64,000 nucleotides of DNA, from assembly GCA_965233705.1 (NCBI GenBank), contig CBDDTF010000003.1:62001-126000 (forward strand), in the 5' to 3' direction. Below are positions 56,255 through 64,000 of this stretch, one piece after another (the first letter of the stretch is position 1; every line of letters starts with the position of its first letter). A program made the position numbers and the translations under genes. This DNA comes from Algihabitans sp965233705 (lineage in GTDB: Bacteria > Pseudomonadota > Alphaproteobacteria > Kiloniellales > DSM-21159). Below the pieces are notes generated by a model. The model was not told the origin of the DNA. It was given only the letters and a program-made list of their open reading frames with translations, and made no database searches.

Positions 56255-57454
56255 ATGCAGCGCCCCGCCGGTTTCGCCACCCGCGCCATTCATGCCGGTT
56301 ACGACCCCGCCAGCGAGGGCGGCGCCGTGACGCCGCCGCTGCACCTCACCTCGACCTTCGCCTTCGACACGGTCGAGGTCGGCGGGGCCCGCTTCGCCGG
56401 CACCGCCGAAGGCCATGTCTATTCGCGCATCTCCAACCCCACCCTGGACCTGCTGGAGCGGCGCATCGCCGACCTGGAGGGGGGCGAGGCGGGGCTGGCC
56501 CTGGCCTCGGGCATGGGGGCGATCACCAGCGTGCTCTGGACCTTCCTGGCGCCGGGCGACGAGGTGATCGTCGATACCACGCTCTACGGCTGCACCTTCG
56601 CCTTCCTGCATCACGGCCTGGCGCGCTTCGGGGTGAAGGTGCGCCACGTCGACCTTGGCGACCCCGCCCGCCTGTCCGCCGCGCTCGGCCCCGCGACCCG
56701 GCTGATCTACTTCGAGACCCCGGCCAACCCCAACATGCGGCTGGTCGATATCGCCGCCGTCGCCGCCATCGCGCGGCCGGCCGGGGTGCGGGTGGTGGTC
56801 GACAACACCTATGCCACGCCGCTGCTGACGCGGCCCCTGGAGCTGGGCGCCGACCTGGTGGTGCATTCGGCCACCAAGTACCTGGGCGGGCACGGCGACC
56901 TGGTGGCCGGGTTGGCCGCCGGTCGGGCCGAAGACCTGCACCGGGTCCGCCTGGTCGGCATGAAGGACATGACCGGGGCGGTGATGGCGCCGTTCAACGC
57001 GCAGCTTGTGTTGCGCGGCCTGAAGACCCTGAGCCTGCGCATGCAGCGGCACTGCGCCAGCGCCCAGACCGTCGCCGAGTGGCTGGCCGCGCATCCGGCG
57101 GTGGCGGCGGTGCACTATCCCGGCCTGCCCGACTTTCCGCAGCATGCGCTGGCGGCCCGGCAGATGGCGGCCTTCGGCGGCATGATCGCCTTCGAGCTGC
57201 GGGGCGGGCAGGCCGCGGCGCGGGTGATGATGAACCGCCTGGCGATGATCCGGCGCGCCGTCTCGCTGGGCGATGCCGAGAGCCTGATTCAGCACCCGGC
57301 GAGCATGACCCACTCCACCTACACCGCCGCCGAGCGGGCGGCACACGGCATTTCCGACGGGCTGATCCGCCTCTCGGTCGGCTTGGAGGAGCCGGCGGAC
57401 ATCCTGGCCGACCTCGCCCAGGCGCTCGGCGCGGCGACGCCGCGCGCCGCCTGA
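56255..57454 (+). CDS. megL: methionine gamma-lyase
   Basis: The 399-residue PLP enzyme has the trans-sulfuration family signatures YSRISNPTLDLLERRIADLEGGE, ASGMGAITSVLW, FETPANPNM, and the PLP lysine in SATKYLGGHGD. The methionine-gamma-lyase-type cysteine appears in TTLYGCTFAF. It splits methionine to methanethiol, 2-oxobutyrate and ammonia. Its regulator and operator are immediately upstream. It is the best-supported assignment, though cystathionine gamma-lyase-like activity cannot be excluded. Confidence 0.9.
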   Translation: MQRPAGFATRAIHAGYDPASEGGAVTPPLHLTSTFAFDTVEVGGARFAGTAEGHVYSRISNPTLDLLERRIADLEGGEAGLALASGMGAITSVLWTFLAPGDEVIVDTTLYGCTFAFLHHGLARFGVKVRHVDLGDPARLSAALGPATRLIYFETPANPNMRLVDIAAVAAIARPAGVRVVVDNTYATPLLTRPLELGADLVVHSATKYLGGHGDLVAGLAAGRAEDLHRVRLVGMKDMTGAVMAPFNAQLVLRGLKTLSLRMQRHCASAQTVAEWLAAHPAVAAVHYPGLPDFPQHALAARQMAAFGGMIAFELRGGQAAARVMMNRLAMIRRAVSLGDAESLIQHPASMTHSTYTAAERAAHGISDGLIRLSVGLEEPADILADLAQALGAATPRAA

Positions 57455-57577
57455 CCGGCGCGCGCAGCCGGCGTTGCGGCGGTGGGCGCCGCCCGACCGG
57501 CGCGCGTGCGCCGCCGGCGTTGTGGCGGTGGCCGGCGGGGACTCACAGACTCGCGTGGAATTGGCTATATCGGGGGT

Positions 57578-59929
57578 ATGGCTTCTTCGCTTCCCTCTTC
57601 CCCGTCCTCCGCGCCGGCGGCCGGAGACGACGCCCGCCTGCCGCGCTACCTGGCCGGCCTCAACGAGTCCCAGCGCGCGGCGGTCGAGGCGCTCGACGGC
57701 CCGGTGCTGATGCTGGCGGGGGCCGGCACCGGCAAGACCCGCGCGTTGACGGCGCGGCTCGCCCACCTGCTCTACACCGGCCGCGCCGTGCCCGGCCAGA
57801 TCATGGCGGTGACCTTCACCAACAAGGCGGCGCGCGAGATGAAGGAGCGGGTCGGCCAGATCCTCGGCCGCAGCGTCGAGGGCTGGTGGCTGGGCACCTT
57901 CCACTCGCTGGCCGCACGCTTCCTGCGCCGCCATGCCGAGGCGGCCGGGCTGGAGTCCAACTTCACCATTCTGGACCCGGACGACCAGCTCCGCCTGATG
58001 AAGCAGATCCTCGCCGCCGAGGGGGTGGACGACAAGGCCTGGCCGGCCCGCGCGGTGCTGGCGGCGGTCGAGCGCTGGAAGGACAAGGGGCTGACGCCGG
58101 AGCGGGTCGGCGCCGGGCAGGCCGGCGACGTGGCCGGCGGGCGCGGCGTCGAGATCTACGCCGCCTACCAGGCGCGCCTGAAGCAGCTCAACGCCTGCGA
58201 TTTCGGCGACCTGCTGCTGCACTGCATCGAGATCTTCCGCAACCGCCCGGAGATCCTGGCGGAGGTGCACCGCCAGGTGCGCTACCTGCTGGTCGACGAG
58301 TACCAGGACACCAACGTCGCCCAGTACCTCTGGCTGCGCCTGATCGCCCAGGGCCACCGCAACATCTGCTGCGTCGGCGACGACGACCAGTCGATCTACG
58401 GCTGGCGCGGCGCCGAGGTCGGCAACATCCTGCGCTTCGAGCAGGACTTTCCCGGCGCCACGGTGATCCGGCTGGAGCGCAACTACCGCTCGACCCCGAC
58501 CATCCTGGGCGCCGCCTCCGGCCTGATCGCCCGCAACGAGGGACGGCTGGGCAAGACCCTCTGGACCGAGGAGGAGGGCGGCGAGAGCGGCGAGAAGATC
58601 CGCGTGCGCGGCCTGTGGGACGGCGAGGCCGAGGCCCGCTTCATCGGCGAGGAGATCGAGGCGCTGCAGCGGGCCGGCGAGTCCCTCGGCGAGATGGCGA
58701 TCCTGCTGCGCACCACGGCACAGATGCGCGAGTTCGAGGACCGCTTCAACGCCATCGGCCTGCCGCACCGCATCGTCGGCGGTCCGCGCTTCTACGAGCG
58801 CCTGGAGGTGCGCGACGCGCTGGCCTACCTGCGGGTGATCGCCCAGCCGGCCGACGACCTGGCCTTCGAGCGGATCATGAACAAGCCCAAGCGCGGCCTG
58901 GGCGACGCCAGCCTGAAGCTGCTGCGCCAGGCGGCGCGCGCCCAGGGCGTGCCGCTGCTGGAGGCGGCGCGGCGGCTGATCGGCACCGACGAGCTCAAGC
59001 CCAAGCCGCGGCGCGCGCTGACCGACCTGGTCGAGAGCTTCCTGCGCTGGCGCGCGGCGGCCGAGGAGCTGCCCCACACCGAACTGGCGGAGACCGTGCT
59101 GGAGGAGTCCGGCTACACCGAGATGTGGCGCCAGGACACCGCGATCGAGGCGCCCGGCCGGCTGGAGAACCTGGCCGCGCTGATCGAGGGCATGGCCGAG
59201 TTCGACACCCTGGCCGGCTTCCTGGAGCACGTCGGCCTGGTCATGGAGAGCCTGCAGGAGACCGGCGGCGAGCAGGTCTCGATCATGACGCTGCACGCGG
59301 CCAAGGGCCTGGAGTTCGACACGGTCTTCCTGGCCGGCTGGGAGGAGGGGCTGTTCCCCAACCAGCGCGCGCTCGACGAGAGCGGCCTCAAGGGCCTGGA
59401 GGAGGAGCGGCGCCTGGCCTATGTCGGCCTGACCCGGGCGCGCCGCCGTCTGTTCGTGACCTTCGCCGCCAACCGCCGGCTGCACGGCTCCTGGGCCGCG
59501 GCGATCCCCTCGCGCTTCGTCGACGAGCTGCCGGACGAGCATGTCGAGGTGGAGTCCGACCAGGGCCTCTACGGCCAGGCGACCGCCGCCTGGGCCGGCG
59601 GCTTCGGCCAGGGCGGGTTCGGCCAGGGCGGGTTTGGCCAGGGCGGGTTCGGCGAACCGGGCTTTGGCGAGCGCCGGCCCTCGCCGGGCATGAGCCGGGC
59701 CCAGCGCTACGCCAAGCAGACCAGGCCCTACATCGAGGGCACGGCGACGGTGGTCGAGTCGCTGCCGGGCGAGGGGGAGTTCGCGCGGGGCGAGCGGGTC
59801 TTCCACACCAAGTTCGGCTACGGCACGGTGACCCGCATGGAGGGCGAGAAGCTGACGGTGACCTTCGACCATTCCGGCGAGAAGCGGGTGATGGCCGGCT
59901 TCCTGGTGCCGGCCGACCAGGCGGGCTGA
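57578..59929 (+). CDS. UvrD/PcrA-type DNA helicase with Gly-Phe repeat
   Basis: The 783-residue protein has SF1 helicase motifs: GAGTGKTRALTARLAHLL (Walker A, about residue 48), VTFTNKAAREM, LLVDEYQDTN (Walker B), DDDQSIYGWRGAE, RNYRST, and VSIMTLHAAKGLEF and VGLTRARRRL near the C-terminus. It belongs to the UvrD/PcrA group acting in repair. A Gly-Phe-Gly-Gln repeat (GGFGQGGFGQGG), encoded by 15-bp DNA repeats, precedes the C-terminal Tudor-like region that binds RNA polymerase (about 740-783; VFHTKFGYGTVTRMEGEKL). Confidence 0.93.
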   Translation: MASSLPSSPSSAPAAGDDARLPRYLAGLNESQRAAVEALDGPVLMLAGAGTGKTRALTARLAHLLYTGRAVPGQIMAVTFTNKAAREMKERVGQILGRSVEGWWLGTFHSLAARFLRRHAEAAGLESNFTILDPDDQLRLMKQILAAEGVDDKAWPARAVLAAVERWKDKGLTPERVGAGQAGDVAGGRGVEIYAAYQARLKQLNACDFGDLLLHCIEIFRNRPEILAEVHRQVRYLLVDEYQDTNVAQYLWLRLIAQGHRNICCVGDDDQSIYGWRGAEVGNILRFEQDFPGATVIRLERNYRSTPTILGAASGLIARNEGRLGKTLWTEEEGGESGEKIRVRGLWDGEAEARFIGEEIEALQRAGESLGEMAILLRTTAQMREFEDRFNAIGLPHRIVGGPRFYERLEVRDALAYLRVIAQPADDLAFERIMNKPKRGLGDASLKLLRQAARAQGVPLLEAARRLIGTDELKPKPRRALTDLVESFLRWRAAAEELPHTELAETVLEESGYTEMWRQDTAIEAPGRLENLAALIEGMAEFDTLAGFLEHVGLVMESLQETGGEQVSIMTLHAAKGLEFDTVFLAGWEEGLFPNQRALDESGLKGLEEERRLAYVGLTRARRRLFVTFAANRRLHGSWAAAIPSRFVDELPDEHVEVESDQGLYGQATAAWAGGFGQGGFGQGGFGQGGFGEPGFGERRPSPGMSRAQRYAKQTRPYIEGTATVVESLPGEGEFARGERVFHTKFGYGTVTRMEGEKLTVTFDHSGEKRVMAGFLVPADQAG

Positions 59930-59974
59930 GCCGGCGGCGGACCCGCGGGCACGGCCCCCGACGCTCGCACCCTG

Positions 59975-61303
59975 CTAGGCGATCCGCCAGTCGTCCAGCG
60001 TCGGCAGCAGGTCGAAGACCCGCGCGAAGGCGGCGAGGCAGCGCTCCAGGGCGGCGGCGTCGTGGGCGGCCGAGATCCAGGCGTGGGTCGGGTGGGTGTC
60101 GACCCCCTCCAGCAGCAGCAGGCGCTGCAGCACCGCGTGGGCGGCCTGGTTGCGCCGCTGCAGGACGAAGGCCTCGGCGCCGGGCTCGGCGGCGCGCCGG
60201 TGGGCGACGCTGCCGATCAGCAGGTGGACCAGCGAGCTGCGGGCGAAGAGCCGCAGGTCGACGCCGTGCCGTTCGGCCAGCGCGTTGACTGCCGCGCAGA
60301 GCTGCGCGGCGGCCTCGGCCGCCTGCGCCTGCGGGCCGCCGTCGTGGATCAGGTCGAGGGTCACCGACCCGGCGACGGCGGACAAGGGGTGGCCGTTGAA
60401 GGTGCCGGCATGCACCACCTCGCTGGCCACCGAGAGGTCGGCCGTCCCGAACACGCGCATCGCCGCCGCCGAGCCGGCCAGCACCCCGCCGGGCAGGCCG
60501 CCGGCGACGATCTTGGCCAGCACCGTCAGGTCCGGTCGCACGCCGCTCAACTCCTGCACCCCGCCCGGCGCGAAGCGGAAGCCGGAGATCACCTCGTCGA
60601 AGATCAGCAGCGTGCCGGAGGCGCTGCACAGGCGGCGCAGCTCGCGCAGGCTCGCGGCGTCCATGTCCAGGGTGGAGGCGCTGCCGCCGCCGGGTTCGAG
60701 GATCAGCCCGGCCACCTCCCGGCTGGCGAGGACCCGGCCGATGCCCTCCAGGTCCCAGGGCGAGAGCAGGAGGACGTTCTCGCTGGTCACCGGGTCCAGC
60801 GTGCGCGCCAGGCGGTCGTCGACACAGGCCAGGGCCTCGTCGTGCCAGCCGTGATAGTTGCCGTCCAGGCGGACGATCTTCGCGCGGCCGGTCACCGCGC
60901 GGGCGACGCGCAGGGCGAGCCAGGTCCCCTCGCTGCCCGAGGCGGTGAAGCGCACCCGCTCGGCCCCCGGCACCAGCGCGACGATGCGCTCGGCCCAGGC
61001 GACCTGCGTCTCGCTGAGGCCGGAGACGTGGGAGAGTCGCGGCACCGCAGCCTGCAGCGCGGCCACCACCTCCGGATGGCAGTGGCCGAGCAGCAGGGCG
61101 CCGTGTCCCATCCAGAGGTCGACCACCTCGCGGCCGGTCCGGTCGCGCTTGTAGGGACCGGCCGCCGAGGTCCAGGCCGGGGCAAGGGGGCTGCGCCGCC
61201 AGACGTCGTGGCTGACGCCGCCGGCCAGGGCGGCGTCGGCCCGCGCGGCCAGCTCCGGGTCGGTGGCCAGCCGCGCGCCGACCAGCGTCCGGCTATCCGT
61301 CAT
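59975..61303 (-). CDS. glutamate-1-semialdehyde aminotransferase-like PLP enzyme
   Basis: The 442-residue class III aminotransferase has YKRDRTGREVVDLWMGHGALLLGH, SGSEGTWLALRVAR, NYHGWHDEAL, LIFDEVISGFR and the PLP lysine in VLAKIVAGGLPGG. It resembles HemL but has divergent ends and lies in an operon with a tandem haem-oxygenase-like protein, so it may act on a peptide or amino-acid intermediate and not in tetrapyrrole synthesis. Its start overlaps the upstream stop by 11 bp. Confidence 0.8.
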   Translation of the reverse strand: MTDSRTLVGARLATDPELAARADAALAGGVSHDVWRRSPLAPAWTSAAGPYKRDRTGREVVDLWMGHGALLLGHCHPEVVAALQAAVPRLSHVSGLSETQVAWAERIVALVPGAERVRFTASGSEGTWLALRVARAVTGRAKIVRLDGNYHGWHDEALACVDDRLARTLDPVTSENVLLLSPWDLEGIGRVLASREVAGLILEPGGGSASTLDMDAASLRELRRLCSASGTLLIFDEVISGFRFAPGGVQELSGVRPDLTVLAKIVAGGLPGGVLAGSAAAMRVFGTADLSVASEVVHAGTFNGHPLSAVAGSVTLDLIHDGGPQAQAAEAAAQLCAAVNALAERHGVDLRLFARSSLVHLLIGSVAHRRAAEPGAEAFVLQRRNQAAHAVLQRLLLLEGVDTHPTHAWISAAHDAAALERCLAAFARVFDLLPTLDDWRIA

Positions 61304-63419
61304 GCCCACTCTGCGCCGTCGGGGCTGCGCCCGGCCGGGACAGCGGGGCGAGCGCGCTCCAGACCAGAGGCGGGCGCGGCACCAGGGCGTTGAGCGCGTA
61401 GCTGTCGAGCAGGCCGTCGTAGAACAGCTCGAAGGCCTCGGCGGTGCGGCGCAGGGCGCCGACGGCGCGCCACCAGGCCGCCGGCGTCAAGTCGTCGCCG
61501 CGCAGCTCCAGCAGCTCGTAGATCAGCGGCGCGCCGTGGCCGAGTGCCTGGTCCTCGGCGGCGTGCTCGGCCAGGGCCGCGAAGAAGCCGGCGGCATAGG
61601 GATAGAGCGCGGCCAGCCGGGAAAGCGCCGCCGGCTCCTCGCGAAGGGCGCCCGGCCCCTGCAGCGGACGCATCACGGCGAAGAGCGCCAGGTACTCGAT
61701 CTCCGAGGCGAAGGCGAGTTCGCTCAGCGCGTTGATCAGAGCCTGGGTGCTGGCCAGCGGCGGCGCGGCCTCGACCAGGGCCGCGTCGAGGCCGCAGGCG
61801 GTCAGCCCGCGGCGGAAGATGGCGTAATGGCCAGCCTCCTCCACGTAGTGCGCCGCCGCGGCCCGGGCCAGGGGCGAGCGCGGCGGGATCCGCGCCACGC
61901 CGGCGCTCATATAGCGGTTGGCGGCGGCGATGAAGTGGGTGAACTCGACCGCCCAGCCGAGCACCTGGGCGCGTTCGAGCGTCCCCGCCTCCAGCCGCTG
62001 GAAGAAGCGGCCGGCAAAGACGTTGCGGTTGAACAGCCGGGCGGTGGCCGCGAAGGACTCGCGTCGGACGGCCGGGCCGCCCGCCGGGTCGCAGAGGGCC
62101 AGGCAGCCGGCCTCGCGCAGCGGGTCCAGCAAGCGGACCAGCGCCGGGCCGGCCAGGCCGCTCTCGGCGACCAGCTCCGGCAGGCCGCGCGCGCCGTCGA
62201 TCCGCGGCAGCAGGGCGGCCAGATGCGTGGCGCCGGCGCCCGTGAAGGTCAGCCGCTCGCCGGCCGTGTCGACCCGCAGGCTCTGGGCGTCGGCGGTGAC
62301 GGCGACGTCGTGGGACAGGATCGGCACCGGCCCGTCCGGCAAGCGGTAGGGCGGCGTCGGAGCTCGGCGGTAGGGCGGTGTCGCCGGCCGGCGGTAGCGG
62401 GGGGCCTCCTGGGCCTGCGCCTGCGCGCCATCGCCGCCGCCATCGACGGCGTAGAAGCGCTGGATATCGTCGAACCAGAGCCGCAGCGTCGCGGCGAAGG
62501 CGAAGAGGGTAGCGGCCAGGCGGTCGGCGCGCGCGCCCGGCAGCGGCGGTTCCAGGGCCAGCAGGTCCTTGAGGAAGTGGCCGTGGCCGTAGTCGAAATC
62601 GAGGGCGACGTGGTCGAGCATCGGCTGGAACACCGCCGCGAGCTCCGGGTAGCGCGTCGCCAGGTGGCGGTAGAAGGCGCGGCCGTTGGCGGCGTCGCTG
62701 CCGGTCGACTCCAGCAGCCCGGAACAGACGGCGTAGCCGAGGATGTCGTCGCGCGCCGCCGCCCGCATGAAGTCGATCACCGCTTGGGTGCCGGGCAGCG
62801 GCAGCAGCGCCTCCTCGAAGCCGACGGGAAAGCCGAGCTGCGCCAGGGCCGCGCGGAAGAAGCCGTCGTGGTCGTACTCCTCGCAGTAGTGGGTCACGAG
62901 GATCTCGCGCTGGGGGCCGGCGGAGCAGTGGGCGACGGCGCAGGGCAGGCGCGCCTGGACCCCGGCGATGAAGTGGTAGGTCTCGATCACCCAGCCCTCG
63001 ATCAGGCGGCGCGGCGCCGCGCCCGACAGCAGGTCTTGCCAGAGGGGATGGCCGAAGAGGGCGCGGTTGAGCTCGCCGAACAGCGCCTGCAGCCCTGCCA
63101 GCAGCGCGTCGGGCGCCACGTCGGCCGGCGTGGCGCGCGGCAGCAGCAGGCCCTGCTCGGCCAGTGCGCCGCGCAGCTTGCGGCCGCCCGGGTCGTCCGA
63201 CGCGTCGTCAAGCTGCAGCCGGGCGAGGCCGTCGCAGAGCTGTGCCGCCGAAAGCGCCGGCGCGCCGGTCCGGTCGCGGAAGGCCAGCTCGATCCGCTCC
63301 GCGAAGGTCTCGATGCTGAGGAGGCCGTCACCGACCCGCAGCGAGACGAGCGGCGGCACGGCAAAGGCCGTCCCGGCGTCCCGCCGCGTCTCGTCGAGGT
63401 GGTGACGGCGCAAACTCAC
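61293..63419 (-). CDS. tandem haem-oxygenase-like di-iron (HDO) protein with RRE-like segments
   Basis: The 708-residue protein is a duplication. Each half has a winged-helix or RRE-like segment (about 25-92 and 372-445, the second containing LAALLPRIDGARGLPELVAE) followed by a helical haem-oxygenase-like domain. The metal-ligand pattern is kept in both halves: VIETYHFI, HYCEEYDH and LDFDYGH in the first, AVEFTHFI, HYVEEAGH and ALGH in the second. Such domains bind two irons and oxidise amino acids or fatty acids. A Pro/Tyr/Arg-rich linker (about 340-365) joins the halves. It lies 22 bp after a 60-aa gene. No homologue of known function is recognised. Confidence 0.75.
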   Translation of the reverse strand: MSLRRHHLDETRRDAGTAFAVPPLVSLRVGDGLLSIETFAERIELAFRDRTGAPALSAAQLCDGLARLQLDDASDDPGGRKLRGALAEQGLLLPRATPADVAPDALLAGLQALFGELNRALFGHPLWQDLLSGAAPRRLIEGWVIETYHFIAGVQARLPCAVAHCSAGPQREILVTHYCEEYDHDGFFRAALAQLGFPVGFEEALLPLPGTQAVIDFMRAAARDDILGYAVCSGLLESTGSDAANGRAFYRHLATRYPELAAVFQPMLDHVALDFDYGHGHFLKDLLALEPPLPGARADRLAATLFAFAATLRLWFDDIQRFYAVDGGGDGAQAQAQEAPRYRRPATPPYRRAPTPPYRLPDGPVPILSHDVAVTADAQSLRVDTAGERLTFTGAGATHLAALLPRIDGARGLPELVAESGLAGPALVRLLDPLREAGCLALCDPAGGPAVRRESFAATARLFNRNVFAGRFFQRLEAGTLERAQVLGWAVEFTHFIAAANRYMSAGVARIPPRSPLARAAAAHYVEEAGHYAIFRRGLTACGLDAALVEAAPPLASTQALINALSELAFASEIEYLALFAVMRPLQGPGALREEPAALSRLAALYPYAAGFFAALAEHAAEDQALGHGAPLIYELLELRGDDLTPAAWWRAVGALRRTAEAFELFYDGLLDSYALNALVPRPPLVWSALAPLSRPGAAPTAQSGHDG

Positions 63420-63441
63420 GTCACGCTCTCACGTCACGTTC

Positions 63442-63624
63442 TCACTTCACGATCACGCCCAACAACGAGGGCGCCTGCGGCTTGCGGTCCCGGCTGACCT
63501 GGACGGTGATCTCCTGTCCCAGGTTGGCGGCCTCCACCTCGACCACCTTCACCGCGTCCGCCGTCCCCTTGGGCACATGGACGATGACCTCGTCGCCGCG
63601 TGCCGGCGCGTAGCGCGTGCTCAT
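63442..63624 (-). CDS. 60-aa small protein, possible RiPP precursor or accessory
   Basis: The protein MSTRYAPARGDEVIVHVPKG and the following VKVVEVEAANLGQEITVQV have alternating hydrophobic residues that suggest a small beta-domain, ending KPQAPSLLGVIVK. A perfect AAGGAGG site lies 6 bp before the ATG. It is the first gene of the operon with the HDO protein and aminotransferase. No Cys is present and a leader-core boundary is not obvious, so a precursor role is only a hypothesis; it might also be a structural partner. Confidence 0.7.
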   Translation of the reverse strand: MSTRYAPARGDEVIVHVPKGTADAVKVVEVEAANLGQEITVQVSRDRKPQAPSLLGVIVK

Positions 63625-63704
63625 GGCAATCCTCCTTGCCGAATGCTCCAAACCCGCGAAGGATGCGCCGCGCCCCCGATAAATGCAATAATATACTTCA
63701 ACCT

Positions 63705-63710
63705 ATTATA
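63705..63710 (-). promoter_or_regulatory. possible -10 box (TATAAT) for the small-protein operon
   Basis: On the minus strand TATAAT occurs 81 bp before the start codon in an AT-rich stretch (63,680-63,715) that stands out from the GC-rich surroundings. No -35 with standard spacing was identified. Confidence 0.4.
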
Positions 63711-63760
63711 GAATTACGCCTTTTCGGCAAAGGCCATGGGCCGCCGCGCCGCCGGGACGC

Positions 63761-63921
63761 TAGAGCAGATTCAGACCTGCTAGAGCAGAGTCGCCGACCT
63801 GAAGGACTCGCGTCGCGATCCCTTCAGGTCGGCGACTCTGCTCCAACACATTAAAGGGAGAGCGATGTCTCGCGACCGGCGGAACCGCTGCGCGGTTCCA
63901 TACAGGCGCAAATCGCTCTAG
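63761..63921. repeat. extragenic palindromic repeat element
   Basis: A perfect 23-bp inverted repeat (63783-63805 and 63821-63843, GAGCAGAGTCGCCGACCTGAAGG and its complement) with a 15-nt loop sits in a mosaic that begins with CTAGAGCAGATTCAGACCTG and ends with AGAGCGAT... ATCGCTCTAG. This is the look of interspersed palindromic repeats of alphaproteobacteria. Confidence 0.8.
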
Positions 63922-64000
63922 GTTGCGGCGCCTGTTCTTTCGGGCTCGCGGGCGGCCTCCTGCCGCTCCGGCGCGCCCGGACCACCGTCAACGGATGCGA

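Noticed and set aside
55655..59872. Very long minus-strand open frame covering Lrp, methionine gamma-lyase and UvrD regions
   Set aside because: It is an antisense shadow of GC-rich coding; only its 3' end (55655-56119, Lrp) is protein-like.
56122..60288. Very long plus-strand open frame
   Set aside because: Its composition is Arg/Pro/Gly-rich and it overlaps the correct frames of megL and UvrD, so it is a shadow.

Overview
The window is GC-rich alphaproteobacterial DNA that reads as two different backgrounds joined at about position 36,000. The left part (1 to about 35,997) resembles Methylobacterium-type accessory or plasmid DNA: copper and metal resistance genes, MerR and CsoR regulators, small uncharacterised operons, an IS481-family element and several broken genes. 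The right part (about 36,008 to 64,000) looks like ordinary chromosome of a Rhodospirillales-like aerobe: cyanide-insensitive-type bd oxidase, NDH-2, sulfide oxidation genes, Lrp-controlled methionine gamma-lyase and a UvrD/PcrA helicase. The taxonomic labels are inferred from protein resemblance, not from any search. At the join a metal-efflux adaptor gene without its start runs in frame into an acyl-ligase/acyltransferase gene without its end. The join is therefore either an assembly chimera or a real integration point.

Left part, in order. 1-5,249: lipoprotein, TolC-type channel, Tat-exported multicopper oxidase, two CusF-domain proteins and a lytic transglycosylase. 5,398-8,476: nucleotidyltransferase, GNAT acetyltransferase and a broken ABC permease. 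8,500-9,735: a CueR-like regulator facing a glutaredoxin-MauE membrane protein across a perfect palindromic operator. 9,966-12,980: an undescribed three-gene operon with two protease-like motifs. 13,192-14,364: a DUF318 permease. 15,023-22,330: a defence-like locus with a nuclease, a putative ABC-three-component middle protein, an SMC-like ATPase and a PD-(D/E)XK effector, the last split by a complete IS481 copy with a CCTAGC duplication. 22,555-31,424: a copper locus with a decayed DUF326/Csp gene, a CsoR regulator, a Tat-exported protein of unknown family, a beta-barrel, a DUF4396 membrane protein, CueR, the copper ATPase CopA and small proteins. 31,455-35,997: a CzcBA-like RND pump with one frameshift in each gene. 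Four near-identical 16-bp CsoR-type operators (TACCC-N4-GGGGTAT) tie csoR, the DUF318 permease, the Tat-protein operon and the DUF4396 gene into one regulon.

Right part, in order. Truncated AMP-ligase/ACP/PlsC protein; AraC regulator; SDR; AlkZ-like glycosylase overlapping a LysR gene; DUF1127 protein; FrhB-family protein; GbsR/MarR regulator with palindromic operator and cydAB; a yybP-ykoY manganese riboswitch before a single-domain UPF0016/GDT1 exporter; NDH-2; YtoQ; a sulfide operon (persulfide dioxygenase-like MBL, phosphatase-SQR fusion, SulP carrier); Lrp and methionine gamma-lyase; UvrD. It ends with an unusual minus-strand operon of a 60-aa protein, a tandemly duplicated haem-oxygenase-like di-iron protein with RRE-like segments, and a glutamate-semialdehyde-aminotransferase-like enzyme, which may be an undescribed RiPP or small-molecule pathway. 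No tRNA, rRNA or CRISPR array was seen.
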